DNA of 41,933 nt. Source: CALKGK01 sp964649515. Lineage in GTDB: Bacteria > Bacteroidota > Bacteroidia > Flavobacteriales_D > Sanyastnellaceae. Under the pieces are notes generated by a model, which worked only from the letters and a program-made list of their open reading frames with translations, ran no database searches and had not been told where the DNA came from. Position 1 is the first letter of the stretch. Every line of letters begins with the position of its first letter. This document shows, in pieces, positions 1 through 10,100 of the stretch. The stretch is taken from contig CAZYPV010000024.1 of NCBI GenBank assembly GCA_964649515.1, positions 1-41,933 on the forward strand. The letters run 5' to 3'. The translations under genes and the position numbers were made by a program.

Positions 1-29
1 ACCAAAAATCACATCATTTCAATCCAACA

Positions 30-1901
30 TCACTCCTTGATCAATTCCATCGTTTTACTGCCCAAAGAACTAACCACCTGAACAAAATAACTGCCCCTAG
101 GCAAATCTCGAAGCGACAAATGAATGCGATTGTCTGCCCCAAACTTGGTGCGCTCAATAACTTGTCCGTGCAAACTCATCAACATAACTTCCCCTTGAAT
201 GTCTTCCGGACTATCAATGGTCACATAATCTGAACTTGGGTTGGGGTAGAGGCTCAGCTCAAAATCATGGTCGTTTTGCATGCGCTCCACGGCTTTGATT
301 TCCGTGCTATTGCTCATTCCCGAATAATCCATTTGTCGAACACGATAATAAGAGGTGCCATGCAAAGGAGCATGATCGTTTACACTATAATCAATGGGTG
401 TATCGCTATTTCCGGCTCCATCAACATAGCTCACCGTTTCCCAAATTTCCATGTCGGATGAACGCTCTACGATAAACAAAGAATTGTTGGTTTCGCTGGC
501 TGTGGTCCACAAGATCTTTACGCGGTGTATTTCTGAGATCACCTCGAAATTCGACCACTCCACAGGCAACAACAAAAAGCTGTAGCCCAAGGTAAATGAA
601 GCTCCAGCGGGAATATCTATCCCTGAGAACCGAATGCTATTCGGGCCGATGTATTCCGGACCAGTAACTATCACTTCATCATCTTCAAAAAGACCATCTC
701 CGTCTTCGTCTACCAAAATTCGGTAATCATTTGCGGCGCTGATGTTTAAACTACTCAAATCTACGGTAAGGTCAATATTTCCAACATCTCCGGCCTCGTC
801 GATGATCCACGTTCGAGTAAGTTTTTGGTCGATTTGATTCAAGGTATTGGCATTTTCCCAGGTGAGACTCTGATTGTTGTGTGCCCAGAGATAAAATTCG
901 CCAAAGTCCAAATCGTCGGCATTGTTAAAACGAAAGATTCCTCTTCCTTGAGCATCGGTTTGTTGGTTCATATTATCCAAAGCACAGATTCCAGCAAGCT
1001 CAAAATCATAGCTTCCCGAGCCAGCATCATCATACGAAAACCAATCACCCCCAGTTAAAGGAATGTCGAATTTGGACGACAGGTAGTTTTCAAGAACAAT
1101 CCGCTCTCCATGGTTAATGCTCACTGTGTAGTATATAAATTCAGCAATTTCCCCTGAAAAATAAGAGTGATTTCCACTTGCACCGCCGTTAAAGAAATAG
1201 CTGTCGCCCCTCACGGCCCCCAATGCAACACTTCCACTGTGCGCGTAAAGCAGGCCGATGTTGTTCGCTTGTCCAATACTACTTCCGTTCAAAAAGGCTT
1301 CGAGCGTTCCCGTTTCAGCACTGTTGCCGTTCATGATTCCAGTGAAAATGTAGTTGGTGTTTGGGGTGATGGAGGCATTGACATGTTGAAAGGGCCAAGG
1401 TGCCCCGGCTCCATCATTGGGCAAATTATATGCGCCAAAGTAAAGCTGACCGTTTTCTATAAATACGTTAACTCCCCTCACGGTTCCTCCTTCTTCATAA
1501 ATCACCTGCCGCGAGTTGATGTCGCTGCCAGTTCTAAAAACCAGTGCGTAACTTTTTGTTGAAAGATGTCCAGAGTGAGTATTGATGTCAGCGCTGTTGT
1601 CAATGCGAAGAAGGTCATCGCTCCCATCGAAAGCAACAGATCGGAATCCGTTAAAATTGCCGACATTCGCCACCACGCTTGGGCGCCTGTTTCCAGATTC
1701 AAAGGCGTTCAAAGAGGCGTTTCCACCTTGATTTCCCCAAGAGGATAAAGAGGAATTGGGGGGAAGCATGGAAAGTTGTTCGGCTTTATACCAAAGGCGA
1801 TTTTCGGTGTTGCTCCGTACGCCAGCCGGACCCGTTTGCGCGAACAAACATCCAACATATAGGCATGCGAGCACAACAATGGCTGTGCGAGTATAGGTCA
1901 T
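30..1901 (-). CDS. Secreted LamG-like protein with T9SS sorting domain
   Basis: This is a 623-residue exported protein. Residues 1-21 form a signal peptide ending near LFAQ. Residues about 35-280 look like a LamG/concanavalin-type jelly roll (VAFDGSDDLLRI near 90, later GEIAEFIYY), a fold that often binds glycans or acts as a surface-protein scaffold. The middle part (about 280-450) is a beta-rich region often seen beside such domains. The C-terminus carries a type IX sorting domain starting at the LYPNPSSDYV motif and ending in basic/hydrophobic residues, so the mature protein should be secreted across the outer membrane and possibly anchored. It lies downstream of the SusG-like amylase on the same strand, 66 bp away. 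Its ligand cannot be read from sequence; a role in the neighbouring starch locus is only suggested by position. Confidence 0.8.
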   Translation of the reverse strand: MTYTRTAIVVLACLYVGCLFAQTGPAGVRSNTENRLWYKAEQLSMLPPNSSLSSWGNQGGNASLNAFESGNRRPSVVANVGNFNGFRSVAFDGSDDLLRIDNSADINTHSGHLSTKSYALVFRTGSDINSRQVIYEEGGTVRGVNVFIENGQLYFGAYNLPNDGAGAPWPFQHVNASITPNTNYIFTGIMNGNSAETGTLEAFLNGSSIGQANNIGLLYAHSGSVALGAVRGDSYFFNGGASGNHSYFSGEIAEFIYYTVSINHGERIVLENYLSSKFDIPLTGGDWFSYDDAGSGSYDFELAGICALDNMNQQTDAQGRGIFRFNNADDLDFGEFYLWAHNNQSLTWENANTLNQIDQKLTRTWIIDEAGDVGNIDLTVDLSSLNISAANDYRILVDEDGDGLFEDDEVIVTGPEYIGPNSIRFSGIDIPAGASFTLGYSFLLLPVEWSNFEVISEIHRVKILWTTASETNNSLFIVERSSDMEIWETVSYVDGAGNSDTPIDYSVNDHAPLHGTSYYRVRQMDYSGMSNSTEIKAVERMQNDHDFELSLYPNPSSDYVTIDSPEDIQGEVMLMSLHGQVIERTKFGADNRIHLSLRDLPRGSYFVQVVSSLGSKTMELIKE

Positions 1902-1912
1902 ACTGATCGGTT

Positions 1913-1937
1913 AAATCTTACAAGTCGTGTAGGATTT
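1913..1937. repeat. Imperfect inverted repeat between two minus-strand genes
   Basis: The arms AAATCTTACA and TGTAGGATTT surround a 5-nt loop, giving nine Watson-Crick pairs and one G-U pair. It sits about 30 bp past the stop of the SusG-like amylase and just before the start of the LamG-like gene. There is no T tract after the stem, so it is a weak terminator candidate. It could instead be an mRNA-stabilising or 5'-leader hairpin. Confidence 0.35.
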
Positions 1938-1967
1938 TACTTACAATATGAGCAGAAGGTTACAGGA

Positions 1968-4352
1968 TTACTCCAAATTTAGATAAACATAGGAGCGAGG
2001 TCCCAAAAGGTAGGTTCCTGCAGTTTTTCTTAAATCGGACTGATGTAGCACCTGTTCATCTTTGATTTCCGACTGAAATGAAATGGGTACAGGAGTTTCC
2101 TTGTCGTTTTTGTTGATGATCACACGTGTTCGCTCACCGAGATAGCTTCGCTCAAGGATGAGAATACCCTCAGAGCTATGAAGAATTTTTAAATCTCCGT
2201 ACAATAAACTCATGCGGTTCTTTCTCAAAGAGATCAATGCTTTGAGTTCATTTCGGGTCTTCGTTTCATCTTCATTCCATTGGTCAAAACGCATCATCCT
2301 GCGGTTGTCAGGATCGTTGCCTCCAGGCATGGCAATTTCGTCACCATAATAAATACATGGAATTCCGGGGGTGCTCATCAAAAAGGCATGCAGCATTTGC
2401 ATTTTTTCATACCCTTCTTTTCCTTGGTGCTGAATAGCTCTTGTCCAACCGGCGAGTTTAGGGTCTTCTGAAAAAGACACGGCACCATCGGCGTAGGAAA
2501 CAAAACGGGTTCTGTCCTGGTTTCCAGTGATGTTGCCCATTTTATGGTGAGCGCCATAGTATTCCAAACTTTGCTGTAAAACGCGAGCGAGGTTGTCAAA
2601 ATCGCTTTCATCTTTGGCAAAAGCATCCACCATGGCATCATAGAGGTTGAAATCAAATTGAGCGTCCAACATTCCGCTTGAGACGTAACTCCGTATGAGT
2701 TCGGGGTTGCCATAGGTCTCGCCAATTTGATAGATGCTGCGATTTTGAGGATGAATCACCCTTTCCTTCAATTTCTTGGTGAGAAGCCGCCAAAACTCTT
2801 CTTGAATGTGTTTGGTGGCGTCATGACGAAATCCGTCAATAGGGTAATTTTCAAACCAAAACAGAGCACTGTCGGTCATGGCTTCACGAACTTCTTCTTT
2901 CGAGAAATCGAGGGTGGGAAGAAAGGTGTCAAACCAGGTGGTCAAACGCTCTTCGTCCCAAAGTTCGGTGTTCATTCGCCCGTCTTCCAAATAGAGCGGA
3001 GTAGCCCATTCAGGGTGCTCTTGATAGATATTGTGCTCCTGATGGACGTGATTGGCAACATAATCCACCAAGATGTTCATGTCCGATTCATGAGTATGAT
3101 CAATGAGTGCTCTAAACTCTTCTTCGTTTCCAAACCGATGATCAATGGTGGTTGAGGTTTTGGGCCAATAGCCATGGTATCCCGAGAATTTACTGCTCAC
3201 CCCTTTGTCCCACAAGCCCCATGCTCCGAGTGGGTTTTGGGTAATCGGACTAATCCAGAGGGTGTTCACGCCAAGGTCTGCAAAGTATCCTTCGCGCATC
3301 TTTTGATCGATTCCCGCCAGGTCTCCTCCGAAATGATTGGCTTGAGGAAGGATACTGTCATTTTGCACGGGGGCGTCGTTGTCGGTATTTCCATTCATGA
3401 AACGATCCACCATGATAAAGTACATGATCATGGTTTCGTGATCTTCTCGCGTTAACGTTTTAGGGTCAGTAACAGGTATTCCTTCAGCCAACGGAATGAG
3501 CACGTCATTGCTGATGCTGTTTTCAGATACTGCCCATGCACGCAGATGGCTTCGCTGGTTGAATGACATCTGTGGCAGGTCAAAACTGTAAGCACTTACT
3601 TCTTGTTCGCTTCGTGTCAAAAGTTGATTGTCGTGAAAAACATAGATAATGGAGGGTTCCGAGGCTTCAAGCTGTATTCGGCCTCCTTCGGGAGCATTCG
3701 AACTGAGGAATAGAGGGGGGGAGGGTGTTTCATCTCCCACAACAAAAGTACTGTTGAATCCGCCTTGACCGTTGCTCTTTTTGTTGGGGTTGTTGGGGTC
3801 AAGTCCTTGTTCTCCGTCGATGACGAGTAAATATTCATATAAACCGGGGTTGAGGATCAAGTCAACCGACCAATTTCCGTTGGCATCTTTGCTCAACGGG
3901 TTGGCTTTTCCATTCCAGCCGTTCATACTCCCCATTAAGAGAACTTCATTTGTTGTGGCCGAACCAGAGTAGGTCAAGGTATGGAGCTTTTTTTTCGATG
4001 CAAAAACAACAAGATCATACGTTTTATTTCGATACTCAACGCTGAGGATGTCCAGGGGAACTTTCAAGGAATTGATGGTGATTTTGCCTTGAGCTTCCAT
4101 CGAAAGTGCTCCTTGAGATCCAAGCGTAACAGAGGTGATGTCTTCCGTTTTCGGGAAGTAATCGCTCAGTTGCACTTCCGTGGCTCCATAATTTAAATGG
4201 ATGGGGCTGAAGGGACGAAAGTGGTCGGTTGACGAGTCTATCGAATCGGATAGTGTTTCATGATCTTGCTTAGCAGGAGCGGTGTTACATCCAATCACGA
4301 TCAGGAGGATGAGGAGCGAGAGTATGGGGAGTTTTCTGGGTGAATTCATCAT
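1968..4352 (-). CDS. SusG-like GH13 alpha-amylase/neopullulanase lipoprotein
   Basis: This is a 794-residue lipoprotein predicted to hydrolyse alpha-1,4 glucans at the cell surface. The N-terminus is a lipoprotein signal with lipobox VIGC. Residues about 130-205 form a CBM48/AMPK-type glycogen-binding domain (MGSMNGWNG, then YEYLLVIDGE). The GH13 barrel follows from about 305. It contains HFGGDLAGI, VDYVANHVH (region I), GFRHDATKH with the nucleophile Asp511 (region II), QIGETYG with the acid/base Glu545 (region III) and GNQDRTR with Asp613 (region IV). Region IV has Gln612 where many family members have His (NHD), which may alter substrate stabilisation. The gene starts 43 bp downstream of the SusE/F-position gene, but a strong terminator lies between them and no convincing promoter was seen, so read-through is possible. 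Neopullulanase, cyclomaltodextrinase and alpha-amylase cannot be separated by eye. Confidence 0.9.
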   Translation of the reverse strand: MMNSPRKLPILSLLILLIVIGCNTAPAKQDHETLSDSIDSSTDHFRPFSPIHLNYGATEVQLSDYFPKTEDITSVTLGSQGALSMEAQGKITINSLKVPLDILSVEYRNKTYDLVVFASKKKLHTLTYSGSATTNEVLLMGSMNGWNGKANPLSKDANGNWSVDLILNPGLYEYLLVIDGEQGLDPNNPNKKSNGQGGFNSTFVVGDETPSPPLFLSSNAPEGGRIQLEASEPSIIYVFHDNQLLTRSEQEVSAYSFDLPQMSFNQRSHLRAWAVSENSISNDVLIPLAEGIPVTDPKTLTREDHETMIMYFIMVDRFMNGNTDNDAPVQNDSILPQANHFGGDLAGIDQKMREGYFADLGVNTLWISPITQNPLGAWGLWDKGVSSKFSGYHGYWPKTSTTIDHRFGNEEEFRALIDHTHESDMNILVDYVANHVHQEHNIYQEHPEWATPLYLEDGRMNTELWDEERLTTWFDTFLPTLDFSKEEVREAMTDSALFWFENYPIDGFRHDATKHIQEEFWRLLTKKLKERVIHPQNRSIYQIGETYGNPELIRSYVSSGMLDAQFDFNLYDAMVDAFAKDESDFDNLARVLQQSLEYYGAHHKMGNITGNQDRTRFVSYADGAVSFSEDPKLAGWTRAIQHQGKEGYEKMQMLHAFLMSTPGIPCIYYGDEIAMPGGNDPDNRRMMRFDQWNEDETKTRNELKALISLRKNRMSLLYGDLKILHSSEGILILERSYLGERTRVIINKNDKETPVPISFQSEIKDEQVLHQSDLRKTAGTYLLGPRSYVYLNLE

Positions 4353-4363
4353 GGTCCTTAACT

Positions 4364-4390
4364 AAAAAAAAGGCTGCAATCGCAGCCTTT
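4364..4390 (-). terminator. Intrinsic terminator after the susCD operon
   Basis: The 9-bp stem AAAGGCTGC / GCAGCCTTT is perfect, with a 4-nt loop. On the minus strand it is followed by a run of T residues, as expected for a Rho-independent terminator. It starts 6 bp after the stop codon of the 289-residue gene and lies within the 43-bp gap before the SusG-like amylase. Confidence 0.85.
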
Positions 4391-4395
4391 GAAAA

Positions 4396-5265
4396 TTATT
4401 CGCAATCCAATATCGAGAGCACTTCGAAGGGCAGAGAACCCGGAGGATAGGTGAAACCTGGTCGGGCCACTACAAAACGGATGACTTTGATGTCTTCTCC
4501 TTCAGGAATATTGGTAAAGAGGTCTTCGGGTATGAAGGTTAATCGAAATTTCCCTTCGTCGTCTCCCATCAATGGTGTCATTTTCAAGTCGGAGTTGTTG
4601 GTCACGTCAGCAAGCGGACTCACTTCGTAATTGAAAAAGAAGAATTCATCGGTGGAAGCTACCATGAACAAGTAGCAGTCGTCCATCCCCATGTTCTGCA
4701 ATCCTGGGTTGGCTTCTTGGGTATTGTCGTAGGTGATGGAAATAAAATCGTCTTGTTGACGGATTTCCGGGAAGATGCAAATGCGTCGATCACACAATTT
4801 TGGAATCACTTCAACCATGAGGTCTTCCGTTTTTGCTTCGCCATTGTATCCATCGTCGGCATAAGCATTACCGTCTTTGAGTTTGGCCAAGCAACTGATT
4901 CCATTAGCAAAAAGGGTAGCTCCATCAACCCCATAAAATTCAGTAGGGATGAAAGTAATGGAATAGAGCATGGGGGCAATTTTCTCCAATTTATTGAGTT
5001 CATTGGAGTCTCCCCATTCTCCGTTGCCTCCATCGTGTGCAGGAGAAGCAGGCATCCAAGTCCAAAGATAAACGTCGTCATCCGGATGGTCAGTAAGCAT
5101 GGCTTTCAATGCATTGTTTGAAGTTCCATCGGTGCTTAGGCTGACATCAATATACAGGGTGATTTCTTCATTCGCATCTGTTGGTGAAGGAAGAATATAG
5201 GCGGCTTGGGCAGCAAGCAGGGCTGATAAACAGGCGAAGCAAGTGCTTAAAAGGATTTTCTTCAT
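4396..5265 (-). CDS. Secreted SusE/F-position protein, possible glycan-binding
   Basis: This 289-residue exported protein has a signal peptide (residues 1-19, ending in LLAAQA) and no lipobox. It is the last gene of the susC-susD operon, where Bacteroidota usually encode surface glycan-binding proteins (SusE/SusF). The N-terminal half contains EITLYIDVS, then VYLWTW, GEWGDSNEL and FYGVDGATL. The same order of elements occurs in the N-terminal module of the secreted GH13 enzyme at 10352-13183 (EVILYYDAT, VYIHTG, GNWGQADAN, FYGLEPGET), which supports a shared beta-sandwich module. The C-terminal half repeats a similar pattern (DDFISITYDNTQ, TFIPEDLF). Four cysteines cluster near residues 125-175. 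It starts 3 bp after the stop of the preceding gene. Starch binding is inferred from context; no catalytic motif was seen. Confidence 0.7.
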   Translation of the reverse strand: MKKILLSTCFACLSALLAAQAAYILPSPTDANEEITLYIDVSLSTDGTSNNALKAMLTDHPDDDVYLWTWMPASPAHDGGNGEWGDSNELNKLEKIAPMLYSITFIPTEFYGVDGATLFANGISCLAKLKDGNAYADDGYNGEAKTEDLMVEVIPKLCDRRICIFPEIRQQDDFISITYDNTQEANPGLQNMGMDDCYLFMVASTDEFFFFNYEVSPLADVTNNSDLKMTPLMGDDEGKFRLTFIPEDLFTNIPEGEDIKVIRFVVARPGFTYPPGSLPFEVLSILDCE

Positions 5266-5268
5266 GGT

Positions 5269-5772
5269 TTATTCGCTTACTCGGTTGAATTTAAAGATAT
5301 AGATCACGGTTTCCGTTTCGCTTTCGCCTCCAAAACACCCGCGTTTCAATTCGATGCTCAATTGATTGTCGAATGGACGAACCATACTTCCCAATTCGAA
5401 ACTGAGCATTTGGCTTTCGGTTTCAAGGAATAGAGTAGAGGGCACTTCATCATTGTCAAAAGACCAAACTCCATCATCACCAAAAAAGTTTTTACCGTTG
5501 ATGATTTCGGTGCTGTACGATCGGTCGCTTGCATTGAAAGTGAGGCGCAAAGGTTGATCGCTTCCATTGTCATACAAGTAACTCAAATCCCGCTCTTCTT
5601 TGATGGGATTGTTGAGGTCTTTTTGGATGAATTGTGTGAGCTGCCAGGTTCCTGACATCCCTTCAACCTTATCAAATGGCTCACCCAATTCTCCTTCCAA
5701 TTCGGGTTTACATTGCCCCAAGAAAAGCGCTAGGCTTAGGAGCAGGAAGGTATGTATAAATGTTGTTTTCAT
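5269..5772 (-). CDS. Small lipocalin-like lipoprotein of the Sus operon
   Basis: This is a 167-residue lipoprotein: the signal sequence ends in the lipobox LGQC. The mature part opens with GTWQLTQF, which resembles the first strand of the lipocalin-like lipoproteins (DUF5004-type) common in Bacteroidota utilisation loci. It contains short beta strands and one later cysteine. It lies between susD (11 bp upstream) and the secreted 289-residue protein (3 bp downstream), so it is clearly part of the operon. Its role is unknown; an accessory surface lipoprotein of the SusCD complex is the simplest reading. The family assignment is from pattern only. Confidence 0.65.
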   Translation of the reverse strand: MKTTFIHTFLLLSLALFLGQCKPELEGELGEPFDKVEGMSGTWQLTQFIQKDLNNPIKEERDLSYLYDNGSDQPLRLTFNASDRSYSTEIINGKNFFGDDGVWSFDNDEVPSTLFLETESQMLSFELGSMVRPFDNQLSIELKRGCFGGESETETVIYIFKFNRVSE

Positions 5773-5783
5773 GATCTTTTTTC

Positions 5784-7151
5784 TTAGTTACATCCACCTT
5801 CAGGGTTCAATTGGAATCCGGCTACCGAAGTTTCTCCGTTGGGGAATTGCAGTGCCATTCCCGGACAATCGTAAGGGGCTCCGCGGATGATGATGTCTTC
5901 ACCCAAAGTACCTCTTCGCTTCAAGTAATCGATCCATACTCCTTCGCAGATGGTTTCCTTAAACATTTCTTCGCGAGCGGCTGCGATGATTTCTTCCGCG
6001 CTCGCATCGCTGGGCAATTGGTTGATGCCTTCTCCAAAAGCACGAGTACGGATGGCATTTACATCGGCAATGGCAAGGTCTAAATCAATTCCTTCTGTGG
6101 CCAAGGCTTCAGCTCGAAGCAAGTGCAATCCTGTGAGGTGAACGAGTGGGATGTTGAAGTAGTTGGCTCCATTAAAACGAGTGCTGTAGTAGGTGCCGTT
6201 GTTGTTTTCAATCCATTCGTTTCTGAGGTCGCTGGGGTTCAAAGAAAAGGTGGTAAAAACACTTTCACTCATCGACAAAACCGGCGTTCCGATGTCCGAT
6301 CGATAGTTGTTGCTAAATCCTTCGTTTCTAAAATCGTTACTGAAACTCACAATTCCAAAAACGGTTTCGGGTGAAATGTTGTCTTGCTCATACCGGTCAA
6401 GATCATTGTCCAAGGTAAACTCCATGCTGTTGATGACTTCAGAGGCATAAAATTGAGCGTTCTGAAGTTCGTTCATCAAAAAATAGACATGCGCAAGGTA
6501 TCCCGCAGCACTTTTTCTACTGGCATAGAATCCGTTTTCAATGGGTAAATTGCTGTGAGCGAACAAAAGGTCTTCTATCACAGAGTCATATACTTCTCCA
6601 ACGGTGTTTCGAGATAAAGGCTCTTGAGAAGCTTCCAAGCGCAAAACAATACCCAAGTGATTGTTGTTTGGGGTGTTGTTGTATGGTTGTGCATAGAGTT
6701 TCACCAACGACCAATGACACAATGCTCGAATGAATCGTGCTTCTGCTTCAATTCGGTTTTGCTCACTTTCACTCAAACCTTCTATAAAGTCAAAGCTTTC
6801 CAATACGGTGTTGCAGCGGTAGATGGCTCTATAAAAGTCTGAATACACCCCGTTGGTTGTGGAGGTGAAGAAGTTGGTTTGTCTTCCATAAACGGCAGCA
6901 TAATCGTTGTTGTCTTCAGGAAAACTGAGGTTGTCGGTCAACAACTCGCTCAAAACTTGAACCCGACCGTCGTAGAGATTCGCCAAAACGTCGTAGTTCG
7001 AGTTCAACAAGCGTTGTAGATCTTCTGGTGTTTTCAAAGCGTCTTCGGCAAGAATAACATCGCCGGGCTCAAACTCCAGTAATTTGTCACATGCGCTCAA
7101 GGTCATTAAGCCACAAGCGAGTATCAATAGGTATTTATGGTTGATCTTCAT
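5784..7151 (-). CDS. susD: SusD/RagB-family nutrient-binding lipoprotein
   Basis: This is a 455-residue SusD-type outer-membrane lipoprotein, which forms the lid on the SusC pore and captures oligosaccharides at the surface. The signal peptide ends at the lipobox LSAC (residues about 17-20). The mature protein begins with the typical LLEFEPGDVI...LKTPEDLQRLLN segment. Tetratricopeptide-like helices follow (FIRALCHWSLVKLYAQPY near 140), and the C-terminal part has the LLRAEALA and ADVNAIRTRA motifs typical of the family. It starts 20 bp after the susC stop. Starch or maltooligosaccharide specificity is inferred from the amylases and maltose phosphorylase in the window, not from binding residues. 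Confidence 0.93.
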   Translation of the reverse strand: MKINHKYLLILACGLMTLSACDKLLEFEPGDVILAEDALKTPEDLQRLLNSNYDVLANLYDGRVQVLSELLTDNLSFPEDNNDYAAVYGRQTNFFTSTTNGVYSDFYRAIYRCNTVLESFDFIEGLSESEQNRIEAEARFIRALCHWSLVKLYAQPYNNTPNNNHLGIVLRLEASQEPLSRNTVGEVYDSVIEDLLFAHSNLPIENGFYASRKSAAGYLAHVYFLMNELQNAQFYASEVINSMEFTLDNDLDRYEQDNISPETVFGIVSFSNDFRNEGFSNNYRSDIGTPVLSMSESVFTTFSLNPSDLRNEWIENNNGTYYSTRFNGANYFNIPLVHLTGLHLLRAEALATEGIDLDLAIADVNAIRTRAFGEGINQLPSDASAEEIIAAAREEMFKETICEGVWIDYLKRRGTLGEDIIIRGAPYDCPGMALQFPNGETSVAGFQLNPEGGCN

Positions 7152-7171
7152 GGTTCTAATGATTGAGAGTA

Positions 7172-10100
7172 TTAAAAGGCAAAGGATAAAGTGAAATTGT
7201 ATGAACGCTCCTGTGGTGGGGTGAGGTAGGTAACGTTCGGACTCAAATTTCGGTCTTGTGCGTTTTCAAAATCTCTCGCTACTTCAGGATCCAATCCTGG
7301 GAAGTTCGTTAAGGTGAAAACGTTGGTCACATTCACCGCCAATCTCAAATTGTTGAAGGTCATGTTCTTCACTTTCAAGTTTTGGAAGGTGTACCCCACA
7401 GCAAGGTTTCTCAATCGGAAATAAGAGGCGTCATAAACGAAGAGACTGGTATTCCACCAAGGGAATCCTTCGTCCAATCCATACTTGGTTTCATCCAAGG
7501 TGAGGATGGGGAACTCCGCAACGTCTCCAGGTTGTCTCCATCGGTCGAACTTGTCAGTACGCATGTTCCAAGAAGACACGACCCCAAGTTGACGCTTGGC
7601 AGAAGAATCAAAAATCTTCGCTCCTACACTGAAAATCGCAAGGGCTTGAAGGTCCCAGTTTTTGTATCGGAAGCTGTTGGTGATTCCTCCAATGAAATCA
7701 GGGAGTCCGTCGCCAACGTATTTACGAATGGCATTGTCGTAATCATAGGTTTCGTTTCCGTTGAGGTCAAGATAAACAGGCAGTCCGTTTGCTTGATCAA
7801 CATGAGAGAATTCCACGAGGTAAAAGCTTCCAATGGGCTTACCAACAATTACCCGAGAGTCATTGGTTCCTCCAGAAACAGCATCAGGAGTGTAGTTACC
7901 AATGTCCACCAACTCATTGTAGTTTCTAGCAATGTTGAATTCGGTGGTCCATTCGAGTTTACCTACCAGGTTTCTCGATTTGACGGAGAATTCCACACCT
8001 CTGTTCAAAATTTCGGCAACGTTGTCCCAATAATTGGTGAAGCCGGTGCTTGGGGATACGTTCACGTTCATCAACACGTCTTTTGACAGCTTGTTGTAAA
8101 CCCCCAATTCAAAGGTTACTCGATCTTTCCACAAACCTACTTCAACAGAGGCGTCCATCACACGAGAGGTTTCCCACTGAAGATTAGGGTTGGCCAATTG
8201 TAATGGGAAGAGAATGGCTTCATTTCCATACAAGATTCCATTGTCGGCAGCAGAGTAGGTACCAAATCGTGCATAATCAGGAATATTGGCATTTCCGGTG
8301 AGACCATAAGATGCCTTCACTTTCAAGAAAGAGATGGTTTTGCTGTCTTTCAAGAAGTCTTCCTCACTCACAATCCATCCTGCGGATACTGACGGAAAGA
8401 AGCCGTAACGGTTGTTTCGCCCAAATCGAGATGATCCATCCACACGGGCGGTGGCTTGAACCAAATAGCGGTCTTTGTAAGTGTAATTGGCTCTTCCAAA
8501 GTAAGACAAGAAACTGAACTGAGAAGGATTCCCGTTCCGCTGTGGTGTTGGAATTTCATCGGTCACTTCTTCAGAATATCCATAGCTGTCTGATCGCTGA
8601 AACTCGGTTCCGGCCAAGAAGCCAAACTTGTGGTCTTCGAGCAAATCCCAATCGTAATTAGCGGTCAAAGAGTAGTTCCAATTCAGGATGTAATTGACAT
8701 TGAGGAAGGATTGTGAGAAGTCACGAACGGTGGGGATGGGGGCTTCGTCAATTTCCTCCCTCAGGAACATCCAATCAAATCCACCACTGGCAACGATGTT
8801 CAAGTTTTCGATGGGGTTGATGAGGAGTCGTACATTGTTTACTGAACGGTTTTCAATGTTCTTCCAGCTTTTGAACGACTCTCGATACCCAACGGGGTTC
8901 TTGGCTCCTCCAAATTCGTCCCTCCAAATGAAATACTCGTCTGCGGGGTGAACAACATTTCCGTCTTCATCCAAAACGGCTTCGTCATAACGAACGGGGT
9001 AGAAGGGGAGGGCGTTTGACATAGCATCACCCAATCCACCACTCCAAGCGGCGTCAATCCTGCTGTTGGTTCCTCGAGAGAGGGAACTGGACACCATGGC
9101 CTTCAACCATTTGTTGATGGTGTAATCAAAGTTGATTCGTCCGCTGATTCGTTCATATCCGTTTCCAATGAGGTAAGATTCATTGTCGTCATAAGATAAC
9201 CCAGCATAGAGTCCATATTTCTCTCCTCCTTTGCGAATTCCAACGCTGTACATTTGCTTTACGCCTGTACCAATGGTGCGATCCACCCAGTCAATGTCCC
9301 TGCCCATAGCTTCGCGAAAGGCGAGTGCCCGTGTTTCTGCATCATCATCGGCTGTGGTGTAATTGGGCAACCATACGTATCCAGTGCCGCCATCGTTCTC
9401 CCATGCTTCCTGACGCAATTGAAGGTATTCCTCGGTATTGGTCATGTTTGGCAAGGAGGCTGGGGTAGAGATTCCAACGCGTGAGGTGAAATCAATACTG
9501 AGTCCTTTTTTCTTAGCTCCTCGTTTGGTGGTGATGAGAATAACACCATTCGCTCCACGAGAACCATAGATGGCGGTTGCCGATGCGTCTTTCAGGATTT
9601 CTACCGATTCAATATCGTTGGGATTGAGGGTAGCGAGCGGGTTATTGTTCATAGCTCCTCCATTTCCACGAATGAAGTAGTCTTGGGTGATGGGAATTCC
9701 ATCGACCACATACAATGGATCTCCACCCGCAGATACAGAGGCGGTTCCACGCACACGAATGGTGGATGCACTACCCGCGAGTCCCGATCCTTGGGTGACC
9801 TGAACCCCCGCGGCTTGTCCTTGCAGCGCTGCTTCAAAACTAGGTGTTGGCAGGGCGGTGATTTTCTTGGCGTCAACAGTAGCAATGTTTCCAGTAACGT
9901 CTTTTTTACGTTGAACACCGTATCCCACAACCACAACGTCGTCAATGAAAACGGCATCGGGCTGCATGCTGATGTTCAGTTCGAGTGTTTGTCCGGCCGT
10001 CAAAACAATTTTCTTGCTTTGTTTTTGGTAGCCAATGAAGCTAAATTCAAGGGTATGCTCTCCGGCAGTTAGGCTTAAACTGTATGAGCCATTCATGTCG

